DNA from: Craterostigma plantagineum
Taxonomy: Eukaryota; Streptophyta; Magnoliopsida; Lamiales; Linderniaceae
Direction: 5' to 3'
Length of the DNA: 64,000 nucleotides
Assembly (NCBI GenBank): GCA_027422505.1
Contig: JAPQWV010000001.1
Location: 7,006,001 to 7,070,000 of the forward strand
Positions 34,456-47,698 of the stretch are shown here, in pieces. A program made the translations under genes and the position numbers. Below the pieces are notes generated by a model that worked only from the letters and a program-made list of their open reading frames with translations, made no database searches and was not told the DNA's origin. How positions within the stretch are numbered: the stretch's first letter is position 1; each line of letters begins with the position of its first letter.

Positions 34456-37400
34456 TCAGGTTAGTTGAAACAATTCTGGGTAGTGACTTTTCATATCATC
34501 TTCACGTTCCCGTGTCGCTTCCTCGGTTGACTGATTCTGCCACAGTACTTTCACTAACGGAATCTCTTTATTTCGAAGTCTCTTCACTTCATACATCAGA
34601 ATTTCTACTGGCTTCTCTTCATAACTCAAATCTGGCTTGAGTTGTTGATACAGAAATTCATTTCTCAAAACATGATTTGGATCTGCGACATATTTTCGCA
34701 ATGTCGACACATGAAAAACATCGTGAACTTGTGCTAATGAGGCTGGTAATTCCAGTTGATAAGCTACTTCGCCGATTCTTGGGCTCAACTTACCCTTTCG
34801 CCCAAACCGTTTTACGCCTTTCATCGGAGATACTTTCAGAAATACCCAGTCATCAACTTTAAATTCTAATGGTCTACGTCTTTGATCTACATAACTCTTT
34901 TGTCGACTTTGAGCCGTTTGCATTCTTTCTCGTATCTTTGCTATTGCCTCGGTCATCTTTTGAACCATGTCAGGTCCTAACATCGCACGTTCACCTACCT
35001 CATCCCAATGTATGGGAGATCGACATTTGCGCCCATACAAAGCTTCATACGGTGCCATCCCAATAGTTGCATGATAACTATTGTTATAAGAAAACTCGAT
35101 CAACGGCAAATATTTGCTCCAGCTCCGTTTAAAATCCAAAACACATGCTCGCAACATGTCTTCCAAAGTTTGGATAGTTCGTCCTGACTGTCCATCAGTC
35201 TGAGGATGATAAGCCGTACTGAAAGAGAACTTAGTCCCCATTGCTTTCTGCAGACTCTTCCAAAAATTAGACAAGAACCGTGAGTCTCGATCCGAAATAA
35301 TTGATAATGGAATCCCGTGGAGTCGAACAATTTCTTGAATATAAATTTCTGCATATCGCTCCAGGGAAAACATCGAACTTATGGGCAGAAAATGAGCAGA
35401 CTTAGTCAATCGATCGACTATAACCCAAATAGCATCATAACCTTTTACAGTCTTTGGTAAACCGACCACGAAGTCCATTGTAACGTGATCCCACTTCCAC
35501 TTAGGTATCGGCAACGGCTGTAATGTCCCTGCCGGTTGTTCATGTTCCGCCTTTATTCGTTGGCATGTTAGACATTGACTTACAAACGTCGCAATGTCTC
35601 TTTTCATTCCCGGCCACCAATAATTTATTCGAAGATCTCGATACATTTTTGTAGCTCCTGGATGTACTGAATATGCCGTCGCATGTGCTTCCGTCATTAC
35701 TATTCTTCGAATCTCCGCATCATCAGGTACATATAAACGGTCCTGATAATATAGACTTCCGTCTTTTTGTATTTTAAAATCAGTTGAAGTTTGCTCCGCC
35801 TGTGTGTCTTTGATTTTTAGATATAACTCGTCATTTTCTTGTACGCTCTTGATTTGTTCCAATATCGTAGGTTGTAGAGTTAATACTGCTAACTTTGCTT
35901 CAACTTCTCCTAATTGCACTACCTCCACTTCCAATAATTGTAACTCCGCACTTACCGCTTTTCGGCTTAATGCATCAGCCACGACATTTGCTTTGCCTAG
36001 GTGGTAACTAATTACACAATCATAGTCTTTAACAAGTTCTAACCACCGTCTCTGCCTCATATTTAATTCCTTCTGAGTGAAGAAATATTTCAGACTCTTG
36101 TGGTCCGTGAAAATTTCACATCGTTCCCCATATAAATAATGCCTCCAAATTTTTAGAGCAAACACCACTGCAGCTAGCTCCAAGTCGTGAGTCGGATAAT
36201 TCTTTTCATACTCCTTCAATTGCTGAGAGGCATAAGCTATCACATTTCCATGTTGCATTAGTACACCTCCCAGACCGTTCCTTGGTGCATCGCTGTAAAC
36301 CGAAAATCCTCCTGTCCCTGATGGTATTGTAAGAACTGGAGCTAAAGTAAGTCGCTTCTTCAATTATTGAAAACTTTGCTCACACTCCTCGCTCCAATGG
36401 AATGGAACATTCTTTCTTGTTAGCTTCGTCAGTGTTGAAGCTATCTTGCGAAGTTCTTAATAAACTTTCTGTAGTATCCAGCTAGGCCAAGAAAACTCCA
36501 CACTTCTGTGACATTGGTTGGTTGAGACCAATTGTTGATAGCTTCAATTTTGCTAGGATCTACAGAAATTCCTTCTCCAGCGACAATGTGCCCTAGAAAT
36601 GCGACTTGACTCAACCAGAACTCGCATTTTTTGAACTTGGCATATAATTTATTTTCTCGTAATATTTCAAGAACAGTCTTCAAATGTTGTTCGTGTTCTT
36701 CCTTCGTTTTCGAGTAAATTAGAATGTCATCAATGAACACAATGACAAACTTGTCCAAATATTGCTTGAACACCCGATTCATTAAGTCCATAAATGCTGC
36801 TGGTGCATTAGTCACCCCGAAAGGCATAACTAAAATTCGTAGTGTCCATATCGGGTACTGAACACCGTCTTCGGAATGTCACCTTCTCGAACCCTCAATT
36901 GATGATACCCCGATCGTAAATCTATCTTTGAAAACACCGTTGCGCCTTGTAGTTGATCAAATAAATCATCAATTCTGGGTAATGGATATTTATTCTTGAT
37001 TGTTATTTTGTTCAGCTCTCTGTATCGATACATAATCGCATCGATCCATCCTTCTTTCGTACAAATAGAACTGGAGCTCCCCAAGGAGAAAAACTAGGTT
37101 GAATAAATCCCTTCTGTAATAGATCGTCCAACTGTTCTCTTAGCTCTTTCAATTCAGTTGGCGCTAACCGATAAGGAGTCTTAGATATTGGAGCAGAACC
37201 TGGTATTAGATCAATCGTAAATTCAATTTCTCGATCTGGTGGTAATCCGGGTAGATCTTCAGGAAATACGTCAGGAAAATCTCGTACCACTGGTACATCC
37301 TCTAATTTTGAAGATGAACGTTCTTCTGATTTCACTGCAAAAACTAAATAAGCTTCACATCCCACCTTGATCAAACGTTGTGCCTTTACCGCTGAAATTC

Positions 37401-38684
37401 TAGAAACATTTCTTTCTTTGGTTGTTCCCACAAAAGTGACAGGCTCATTCTCTTCAATATTAAACGTAATTGTTTTGCGATTACAGTCGATGACAGCTCC
37501 TTATTTTGATAGCCAGTCCATTCCAAGAATCACCTCATAATCATTCATTGGAATGACTATTAAGTCAACAGACAATTCTCTTTCATTAATTAACACCGGA
37601 GAATTCCGTAAAACCAAATTGGTTCGCATCGCAACTCCGCGTGGGACGGTCACATTATATTCACAATCAGACAGGGTAGGTGTAATCCCGAGTCTCGCCA
37701 TGTATTTAGTGGATGCAAATGAATGCGTAGCTCCTGAATCTACTAAAATGCATGTCGGAAGTTTGTGAATAAGTAGAATACCTGCCACCACGGATGGATT
37801 AGTTTTTGCTTCCTCTGCAGTCAATGTATACACACGTGCTGGCACAATTGGTGGTTTCGCCTGAGCCACAGCTTGATTTCCTGTTGTCTTCTCTGAACAT
37901 GATCTTGCATAATGCCCCGTCTTTCCGCATTTGTAACAGATAGCATTCTGTGAAAAGCAGATACTCGAATGATGTCGTCCACATCTTGGGCAAACTGGCA
38001 TTGGGGTTGGGGGTCTCCATTGATTAGGATTTTGTTGCTGAGGTGGTCCAGGCCTATTCTGAAAATTTGGCTTCCCACCTTTTGGAAAGAACTGTCGTTT
38101 CTGATTACCCTCACTCCACTTTGCTCCTTGCACAAACTTTCGCTTTGCCTCCTGAGCACGAATAATTCGTGTCTCAGCTTGTTCTGCCACCATTGCCCGC
38201 TCCGCCACTTGAGCATATGAAGCTCCTTGTAGTCCGGCCATATTAACGTCACGATACAACTCCGGCTTTAGACCCTCAAGGAATCGTTCAACCTTAAGAG
38301 TATCCGTGCTCACCATATGTGTCGCGACCTTGACAGTTGTTCAAATTTTCTGATGTATTCTGCCACAGTCATCGCCCCTTGTTTGAGATTGATAAACTCA
38401 TTCATGCGTTGGGCTCGCACAGGTGCAGTGAAGTATTTATTTCGGAACAGTTCCTTGAAACGTTCCCAACTCATGTTGATCGGATCCTCGATCGCCAAAA
38501 TAGTGTCCCACCAATGCCCTGCACTTCCTCGCAGTAGAAATGCAGCACACAGAACTTTCTCATTCTCAGGAATTCTGCTATATTGGAACATACTCTCTAA
38601 TGTTCTGAGCCAATACTCAGCAGATGTTGGATCAATAGCATCTTCAAAAGTCGGTGGATTCAGTTTGCGAAATCTTTCCCCCAC
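34456..38684 (-). pseudogene. Gypsy gag-pol, with stops and a mutated integrase
   Basis: Domains in order on the minus strand: gag (38684-38310), then after a shift the rest of gag with two knuckles (CPRCGRHHSSIC and CYKCGKTGHYARSC) and protease (DSGATHSFAS), up to a stop at 37501. Reverse transcriptase lies at 37431-36441, with further stops near 37012 and 36828 and active site [10 protein letters not shown]. RNase H and integrase are on one long frame, 36363-34456: HHCC zinc finger, first Asp in [10 protein letters not shown], second Asp in SDRDSRF, then [11 protein letters not shown], where the catalytic Glu is replaced by Gly (codon GGA). A chromodomain-like tail ends it ([31 protein letters not shown]). 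Reverse transcription and integration from this copy should both fail. Confidence 0.92.
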
Positions 38685-39048
38685 TGCTTCAACCCGATCA
38701 GCCTGAGAGATTTCATTGTTCCTTGTCCATTCAGAGTTTCGCTATTGGATCAATTCCTGTATCTGTTGAGACTGCTGACGTACTAACTCGGTGAGCTGAA
38801 GGATAGCCGAGTCAAGATTGTCAGTCGGGTTTACATTTTCGCCTTCATGATTGTTTCCTCCACTGCCTTCTCCTCTAGTTCTAACCATGTTGTCTCTCTT
38901 ACCCTATCAGTCCCTAAGGCCAATAAATTATGCAATGCAAGAAATTCATAATATCACATAACTTACAATCAAGGCTGTCTTCCGCGCTTTTGAGTTTGTG
39001 TACATGGACAGTCTACAGAAACTGCAACCGAGGCTCTGATACCAACCT

Positions 39049-41629
39049 GTCACGCCCCGCCATCCACTACTATTTTCTTACACTAAGTTTACGTGACTAA
39101 AGAACATATACCATATATTACATATGAAAATGCTGATAATTTTTTTTTTCATTTTACATAACAAACCCCACACTGCTATTTTACAATGCAAATATTGTTC
39201 CAATCTTACATATAATACAAACTTATTTTACAAAAACACAACATAATTAAACACAATGCCCGCCGCACAGGTCGCATCCATGTACACACCACCCTAAAAA
39301 ATCACCGGAAGTTCCAGAAGGACCAGCCTCGCTATCTAAGCGTTCACATACCATGTTCGCTGCGTCTACAACATATAAAACATGGGATGAGCTATAAAGC
39401 TCAGTAAGTGGAAATATGCATGTATGCACGTGCCAAAATAACAAAGGCATCCGCGCCAATGCTTTCTAAAACTCTTACTCTCACATCATACTCATTCATT
39501 CCTCATTTTTATCAGGGCCCATAGCTACTTACTAACCGCACCATCATATCATGAGCTCAAATCCTATACGGATATAATACGATAGTCAGCCCACTCTGGC
39601 TAGGATAAAACTAGGGTTTATCTCCAGTCTTATCATTCACCAGGTCGCCCCTCTATCACGCCACTTTCTTGGCACTATAGTTATACTATGTGCCTTCCCA
39701 TTACCTAAATAATTTAGGTAAATATATTCGACGGTTTTACCCCCGTCATGGTGCCTTTGTAGAAGTAGCTATATTCTCATTTATCTACATTAAACATAAC
39801 TCGCTTTCAACTCGAGTAGTACAATGCACGCTCATTCCTCAAACTACTCAATATGATTCGTGCGTGCACATGATCATGCTGCATAAATAATGCGACAAAT
39901 AATAAATTCCAAGCAGTCGCATATAACATATAATTCACATACCACGTATTCATCGAAATAATTAGTCACGTAATATAACACACATCAAACAATTTATGTG
40001 TTGTAGGTGAAATTCCCACTTACCTGGTATCCTTAGCTACTTAGCTTATTGTACTGTAAGTCGCTAACCTTCGAAGCCTAATTATAAAAACATATAAAAT
40101 TATAGTTCGTTAACTTTGTTACAATTTCATGTTGGCTTAATTTGAAAACCCTATTTTCTACTTATAAATTTAGAAACCCTAAAATTCTTAATTTGACTTA
40201 AATCATAAGTACCACTTTGAAATTTACAAGAATCTTGAGTTGCATAATACTTTAAACTCTTATTCGAGATCCTCAACATAACACTTCGAAATCCCACATA
40301 ACCAATCTCGAAATCACCTTACACAAACACTCGACATTCTTCAAGATCTTCTTTTGATATTCATCAAAATTTCGAAACCACTTCGCATAACACTTCGACA
40401 TATACTTTGATTTCGAAACAAACATCGAAACCCTAATATCTCTCATTTCGAACTTCTCAAAATTTTCGAAACTAAATTTCGAAACAATTTTCGAACTCCA
40501 CATAATTCATTTCGAAATTTGTTTCGAACATCATTTCGAAAATACTAACAATCTTTCAAAAACTTGATAAAAACACTATTTAAATTTCGAAACTAATCAA
40601 ACCCTAATATTTCGAAATTATAAACACTATTTACTTCTAAACTCTCAAAATCTTTCGATCAAAACCTTATCTATCAAGAACACCCTAAATATCATATCAA
40701 CTCTAAATGGTGTTCATCCTTTTCAAAAATCAAAACCCTAAAGAACATAAGCTTACGTGATTTTCAAGCTTAATAACTCTTAGATAAACCAAAACCTAAT
40801 TAGAAATATAAAAATTTAAGCAAGAAACCTTACCAAATCCAAGTTGCGTTATGGTTACAAGTTGTGTTCTTCACCTCCTTCCTAAACGTTTTCTTGTCTC
40901 CTAATAACTCCTTTCTTTCTACGTAATTTATCAACTTGAATGCAATAATAAGTAAATGACAAAGAACTTTTACCTAATCTCATCTTTAATCATGCAAGAA
41001 GTTCTATTATATTTCTAAAGTGATTTCCCTTTTTGACCTTGTATTCAACACTTACCTAATCCCTTTAATCAAATGATCACTCGTAATTAAATATTGTCCT
41101 TTATAATAACCTTTCGAGATCTATCTTGAAAATCTCAACATCAATTTCGAATTATATTTCGAGCTGCTTAAGGATTCCAAAACACTATAACAGAATTTTG
41201 ATAACTAGCTCGAAATCCTTTCACTTAAGTTTTCGAATTTCTCTTACTTTAACATTTCTAAACTTTCGAAATCAACTTGGGAAATTTCGAAATCCCTCGT
41301 AAGGAATTTCGAACCCCATCTCGAACAACTAAATTTCGAATTTCTCTTTAGCAAGCTAGTTTCGAACTTTTATCCACAATTTATTCAAACTTCCTTATCC
41401 ATTAACATTCTAAAATTTCCAAAATTATCTATAAAGAAACCCTAAGTTTCAAAACTATAATATTTCAAAATTCTCTTTTCAACATTTCTCAAGCTCCATA
41501 TCTAATTTCCAAATAATGTTAGATATCATGTAAATACAAAATTAAATAAATACTAAATATGCAATTATATAGACACATAATATGCATGCAAATTTATTGG
41601 CCAACTTACGCACGGGACCGGGTATTACA
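39049..41629 (-). repeat. 5' LTR of the Gypsy element
   Basis: 2.58 kb, the pair of 31922-34421, with the same TTCGAA-rich centre (40260-41480). It adjoins the primer binding site at 39033-39046. Confidence 0.9.
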
Positions 41630-41634
41630 CATAC

Positions 41635-43445
41635 GGTCCAAAAAAAATTGCAAAAAAAAAATCAATGTATAGATTCCAATCTTCTTTCTTTTTTTTCCTA
41701 TTCTCTCAAGTGTAAGCGTTTTCTTTGTGGGATCAAGCATAGCGCCGACAGCCATCAACAAATTACAGTCACTCCAATATTTGTCAAATTTTGCTTTCCT
41801 TTTCCCAAACAATTCACGAACAAAAGTCTTCAGCATTCACATTATTATCCAATGTCGACTTAATTTTTTGAATTTCTTGAAGAAACAAAATTGAATTAGG
41901 ATATTCGCTTCCTAAAATGATATGTGTGACTGTCCAAAATCCCTCTAAAAGCAAGCAAATCTTTTGAACTTTCTCCCATTCTTCCTCTTGTGGGCAACAA
42001 TCATAATATAGATCACGTGCTCTTTGAACATAGAGAACGCGTCTTTGAACTTCAAGGCACAAGTCAACATTTCGAACATAGAATTCCATCGGGTCTTACA
42101 ATCACAAATTAACTTCCGGTCTATTGCGATTGTTGCACGCATTCTGTAAATTGCATCTACCTTGCTTCTGAGCGGTTCACATACTCGACACTCTCTCGTA
42201 TATTAGTGATGCCTTCAATTGCTCCAAGTCCATCTTGAACACAAAGGTTCAAACATGGGCACAACACGAAACAAACTTCCTCCGCATGATAATGATTTGG
42301 TTATTTTTTTATGGGGACTTTTCATTTCAGGCCCTGTCAGAAGTTTCATTTAGGATTCAGGCCATGTCAGGGAAAGAATTAGTTTGAAGGACACGATTTC
42401 TGCAATACCACTTCATTGCTCTAAAAATAACATTATGTTGAAATTTGGTAACACAAAACGATCATCCTATACCAATTAATGATCATCCGATACCAGTTCA
42501 TATCTGCAGTACCACTTTATTGTTCTGAAATAACAATATGTTGAAAGTTTGTAACACAAAACGATCATCCTATACCAGTTCATATAACTCTTATACCACT
42601 TTTTTAAGTTAGGTACTTATCTCTAAATTTTACAGAAATTTGGTCCTTTAAACTAAAGTTTTTTTCCTGAGAGGGCCTAAATCTTAAATTAAGCTTCTGA
42701 TGGGGCCTGAATTTAAATATACCCTTTTTTATCGTATCTTTCATATTGTGAACAACCACGTTGTTGCTGGAAGCATTATTAACCGTAATCGTAAAGACCT
42801 CGTTTGCAATGCCCCACTTTTCATACATTGGAAGATTGCATCCGAAATTTGAAGGCCTCCTCGAGGCGGTGGAATATTAATGAAGGTTGGAACTATCTTT
42901 TGAAGCTTTCACTTAGAATCAACCTAATGTCCCGTCACCACCATGTATTCGATCTTTTGATTTTTTGATTTCCAACAATCCATCGTCATCCGATCAACGG
43001 CCTCGAGACTCTTTTTCAACACCTTCTTTTCAACTTCATAAACTTTCACACAATCATATTTGCACGTGATTCTACTAACTCTTTGCCATTCGGGCATTCC
43101 CGTCTTAATCATCAAATTGAATCCCTCCTCATCCAAAATAGTAAATGGATGTTCGTGCATCATAACCCAATGAGCCACTGCCTCCCCCATTCGCTCCATG
43201 CAAATTTTCCCGAATGCACGATAGGAAGGCATTGAGATGGAGAATCGACCGGCTTGAAGTTCAACTTCGAATTTTGTGCACTCTCCCGCAATGCAATTAT
43301 CCTCTTTGCACATGTCTTCCGATGCCTAAGAACGCTTGTTGTATCTCCTGATTTAGTCAAAGCAAAGAGCGTGACAATGATTACATTTACCCTTCTTAAT
43401 CCCATCCACCGTCACAATCTCAAAATCGTTCCAAACATCTGATTT
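41635..43445 (-). pseudogene. hAT transposase N-terminal and middle parts (zf-BED, RNase H-like)
   Basis: On the minus strand: a BED zinc finger with stop codons (CNHCHALCFD), then a frame 43313-42924 ending in IEYMVVTGH. Next is WGIANEVFTITVNNASSNN, where most family members have Asp-Asn-Ala-Ser; the catalytic Asp is Asn here. After the MITE come the HAEEVCFVLCPCLNLCVQDG block and CKTRWNSMFEML (42142-41945). The frames down to 41640 end with FDKYWSDCNLLMAVGAMLDP. The gene continues beyond the Gypsy insertion at 31809-31420. It resembles plant zf-BED RICESLEEPER/Ac-type transposases. Several frameshifts and stops make it dead. Confidence 0.85.
42313..42724. mobile_element. 412-bp MITE with about 95-bp inverted ends
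   Basis: The left end reads GGGGACTTTTCATTTCAGGC; the right end, on the minus strand, reads GGGTATATTTAAATTCAGGC. Both continue with matching CAGAAG, ATTTAGG/ATTTAAG, TCAGG and ATTTCTG blocks. The flanks TTTTTTAT (about 42305-42312 and 42725-42732) form an 8-bp duplication. It lies within the hAT transposase. The 8-bp flank suits hAT, but the long inverted ends also suit MULE-type MITEs. It codes for nothing. Confidence 0.78.
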
Positions 43446-43762
43446 TTTTCTTTTATTTGTCTGAAACCTTTCTTGTCTTCTTCTGTGTTATGTGTAGTGT
43501 TTGCCCCAGTGGAATTCAATTTCATTCTTTCCATTGCTTCATTTTATCTTTGCAAGTCATTATTACTTTCAGCAACACCACTTCAAGTAGTAAGTGGCAC
43601 AGAAGACTGATCATTCCAAATTATGTAATGGCGTGGGACTGAAAAATAAAAAACAGATATTTTAGCAATATTTCTATAAAATAAAATCAATACAAAATAC
43701 AAAATTATCAAGCCGGCTCGGGCCCTGCTCGAGCTCGGCTCGTTTTCACCCCTAGTTTGGAA

Positions 43763-46700
43763 AGAAAGAAGTCGCATGCAGCCTGTGAAGAGGCAAACCT
43801 TTCTTCTCCATTTTCATTTCCACCATACAACTCGATTCAAAAGTTTCGACCAGAGAAAAATCAAATCTCTCTCTCCTTCCCTCTTTACTATTACCGTGGA
43901 CAATTGCATCATAGAGAATATCAGAACTCAAGATTTCGGGACAAGGAAATAGACTTGAAAAATATTATATTTGAGCTTAATCTTTATCTAGTGAAGAATG
44001 GTGTTCTTAATCTATTTGGAACTTGATCATTTGGGGCTTTGATCGTAGCCAAACTATTTTTTTTTGTCTGAGTTGTAGTATCTTTTTTCAACCTTCATTT
44101 TTTATCTTGATGAAGAAGATGAAATATCATTTCCTGATTGAGTAATGCTTAATACGTTTTTGGAGTCCATTTAATATAGCATTTTATTTACATTAAGCAT
44201 TAAAAAATGGATGAGTTGAGCTAGTACATTTAGTAATTGGTTTTAAGAAAACGAAGAGCTTGGTAATTAGTTTTAAGAAAGCCAAATCAATTAACCAGAG
44301 AACTGAATAACCCGAGAACCAAACTAGTTAAGTGGTTTTGGTTCGGTTTGCGGGTGGTTGTCACAAGTGTTGAAAACCCGAATAACCCAACCTGAATAAC
44401 CTGAAAACCGATAATTCACCCATTTAAACACCCATATGTATGATATATAGTGTGAGGAAGAACATATGAAACTATAAATTTGGGTAAGTGAATGATAATA
44501 AATTGATCAATTAATATTAACTGTTAAATATTTCAAAAATAACACAAAATAATTGGTTTTAAGAAAACCAACCAATTAACCAGAGAACTGAATAACCCGA
44601 GAACCAAACTAGTTAAGCGTTTTTGGTTCGGTTTGTGGGTGGTTGTCACAAGTGTTAAAAACCTGAATAACCCAACCTGAATAACAAACCGATAATTCAC
44701 CCATTTAAACACCCATATGTATGATATATAGTGTGAGGAAGAAAAGATGAAACTATAAATTTGGGTAAGTGAATGATAATAAATTGATCAATTAATATTA
44801 ACTGTTAAATATTTTAAAAATAACACAAAATAATTTTATTATTAATAAAAAGATTGTGGACACTACATTTCTATTTATAATATAAACCACTTTCTTTAGA
44901 AACATAGTAATATAAGTAAATACTTAAGCAATTATAATATATATTCGATACAATTATGACAAGCCGGACTGGACTGATTTCATTATCAAATTTCTTACCC
45001 TTTTAGTGAGTGAAAAGCAGAGCGAACCAACGTGATTGTCTGGTGTCCCATATCAGAATCTGATCTAGATTAAGGTTTAAACTATAAACTATACATATTT
45101 CTTACCCTAATTAGGACCGTCTGTAAAACAAAAGAAAGTAATCTATATTTACTCCAACTGAAATCAAACTCAAAATGAGTCTTTTTATTTCCCTCTAATG
45201 TTTTATAGGCATATACGGTGTGAAAGCAATAGATGAGTTTGAACTTTAAAATTGCAATACAATTTATTTTAACTATTAAAAAAACACCGCTAGATATCTT
45301 TGATATCTTATTATTTAAGTTTTCTAGTTTATTTACATGAAACAATTTAGGGTTTTTGCCTAAATAGGCCTTGGGCCCAAGTGTGGGTAATTAACCCAGT
45401 AAGAGATGAGCTGAAACGATTTTATTAAATACCGAAACGAGAACTCGTTGAAAGATTACGAATTACGTTTCGAGGGGAATCTAACTTATATTGATTCGCT
45501 CAAAACCGATATTGGGTGAATTAGAAATTAGTTTTCGTAAGCTAAAAGACCCGATGGGGTCCGACCGTCGATATTTTTATTGCATTGGCAGTGTATTTCT
45601 CTCTCCAAAATTTGTTAAAATTGCAACTTGCTAATACACTATATCAATATATAATGGCCTTGCAATTACTTTTCTGTGACTCAATTTGGATTCATTTGGA
45701 AACTCACAATTTTCATAGAGGAGATTTTCCACTTAATTTTGTTTATAGTTATTTTGTCACCTCAAATTGTGAACGGCAGACAGCTAAACGTGATATTTCA
45801 TTTTCTACCTATATTTTACTCTAATTTATACATTTATACTCTTTTATTAAATCTAAGGCTGGTGTAAATTGTCAAATTCTAGTCTGCAAAGTCAATTAAT
45901 TAAAAATAATATTATTAAAACTTAAAAAAATCACCCACTATATTTTCTATTGTATATTCAATTTTATCACTATGTTTTTCGTATATATTGTAGTACACAC
46001 ATTTGAGTGAAAAAAATACTAGTAGTAGTAATTGTCATATTAAATTGGAAGATTTTCTTCCCTAGTATTTTCTCTTTTAATATTCTAGTAAATCCTATAT
46101 AAACTGCTAGCGTAGCATAAAATATATTATAGCCTACCGCTTTAAATTGTAAATAATGTTTGAGATAATTTAAAACTCGCGTTTAACATTTTTTTTTTCC
46201 ATATTAAGCACATCTATCAAGTTCATCGAGACTGCACAGATTCTTGGTTCCAATTCTCTACAAAAAAAATGTGTTTATTTATTTTCCTAATAATTTGTTT
46301 TCCTTTTTGGAATTCTTTTTTTCACTGTCAATGTGACACATTGAGAAATAATTGAACTGAATTATCTTTTAAAAAAGAATTTCAGCATTGAAGAGATTTC
46401 CAATTCGTGATCTATCATTTAAAGGATGATTAATGTTCATATCCTGTTGTTAATTGACTGCTCTTTCTTTTTTTATTTCAGATGAATTTTGGAGGGGTAA
46501 GTAAAATAAGAAAAACGAAAAAGAAAAAGGTGAGGGGGTGACTGACGAGGACATACAAGTGAAACCCCACAAAGCGACGCTAAATCACGTGCCAAGCGGG
46601 CCACCACCTACGAGTCAGACACAGACAACACTGAGGTTGGAACCACACGCGCGGCATCGGAGATTATTTTTCATTTAGTGAGGGAAAATCTCCGGCCAAA

Positions 46701-47057
46701 TAACCCTCATATAGTTATCGGACTCTGACAAGCAGAGAAGGTTTAGGGTTCAACTGTTCATGGGCAAACCTCAGCCCTCACCAGTGGCCCACAATTTGGT
46801 AATGTAATATATAAACAAAAGCGAACTCATTGTACTGACCGATGTGGGACATTCAAGCTGTAACTTCCAACAAATTTCTCTTTAAATAGATAATAAATAA
46901 ATCAGAGCTCAAGGTTACACCATTTCCAGCGTTATTGGCTCAGTTATGTATTGTTTTAAAAAATATGGATTCTCAGTGCAGTTGATTGTTAAAAATTTAG
47001 TGACTACAAATATATCATTATTTCTTCTCAATGCATAATAGCACAAAAATCATTTTA

Positions 47058-47096
<39 letters not shown>

Positions 47097-47698
47097 TCTC
47101 CAACCTATATTACATACCTCCATGCATGTCTAACTAAGCGGAAAATGCTTTCATCGAAATTACAAACCAACCTTGTTATAAGCAGAATATTAGAGTAATT
47201 CGACCTTTTACTATATATCATGCTTGTAAAGAATACATGCTCCTCCGTTATATATCTTCTAATAACCATAACATCTCCACTGTTCATCTTACCCGTCGTT
47301 CTTTCCAGTTTCATTTTTTCGGGTAAAATAGTTTTAATTGTGTTGTCTTCGTCAAAATTTTCCTACCGATTTCTTACTTTATATTTATAAGTAGTAATTT
47401 TCAAGTTAGATAGGAAGATAATTAAATATTGTCTCTTAAATTATATAAAAAAAACATATTAACCGTTTTTTTTGACATTCTATTGAAGTTGGTTGGCTCG
47501 CTATTTACTATATTAAGTTGCGCTAAATAAACTGCATTTATATATTATAGCATCGATTAAAACATGCGCTTATTGTGTAACTAGTATATTTAAAAAAATT
47601 GAATATTTTTTAGTTAATGGGCTAAAATTAGTTTGGATGAGCTTGTAGCCCATTTATGAGAATTGGCCGAAGTGAATTAATAAAAAATAAAATGTAAT
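43763..47698. other. Large AT-rich intergenic region
   Basis: No protein gene can be supported. It contains a tandem duplication of about 281 bp (copies about 44270-44550 and 44551-44831), an AT dinucleotide run at 47064-47092, and a stretch at 46480-46700 with a CACGTG G-box (about 46588) and higher GC that could be an old regulatory or gene relic. Short frames at 43757-44026 and 45585-45824 show no domain. Confidence 0.45.
44270..44831. repeat. Tandem duplication, about 281-bp unit, two copies
   Basis: Segments such as CCGATAATTCACCCATTTAA and AACCAGAGAACTGAATAACC occur twice at an offset of about 281 bp. The unit is rich in AACCCGA/GGTTCGGTTT motifs. The copies differ by a few substitutions. 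Confidence 0.8.

Larger units (their letters stand above)
31922..41629 (-). mobile_element. Gypsy LTR retrotransposon (Tekay/Del-like chromovirus), 9.7 kb
   Basis: LTRs are 31922-34421 (3' LTR) and 39049-41629 (5' LTR). On the minus strand they begin TGTAATACCC and end GCGTGACA. The left LTR end has mutated to TATGACG. The primer binding site at 39033-39046 (minus) matches initiator tRNA-Met (TTGGTATCAGAGCC). The purine tract AAGGGGGGAGAA lies at about 34422-34434. LTR differences include a block of about 80 bp around 40070-40170, replaced by different sequence in the left copy. It inserted into the hAT transposase gene. Confidence 0.92.
30398..43754 (-). mobile_element. 13.4-kb hAT element with nested insertions
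   Basis: The left end starts TATGGGTTAAAACTAGCCGA. The right end on the minus strand starts TAGGGGTGAAAACGAGCCGA. Both run into GAGCTCGGCTCG-type palindromic tracts. The 8-bp target duplication GTTTGGAA is perfect, as expected for hAT. The transposase is on the minus strand and split by later insertions: a Cassandra-like solo LTR (30533-30993), a complete Gypsy element (31922-41629) and a MITE (42313-42724). Without them the element would be about 2.8 kb. Confidence 0.87.

Noticed and set aside
30105..44420. Outer element around the hAT, suggested by similar GGGTGAAT and ACCCGA motifs at 30105-30260 and 44280-44420
   Set aside because: The motifs are short and low-complexity, and I found no matching target duplication or clear ends.
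45585..45824. 79-codon frame in the intergenic region
   Set aside because: Phe/Leu-rich translation of AT-rich DNA without any domain.
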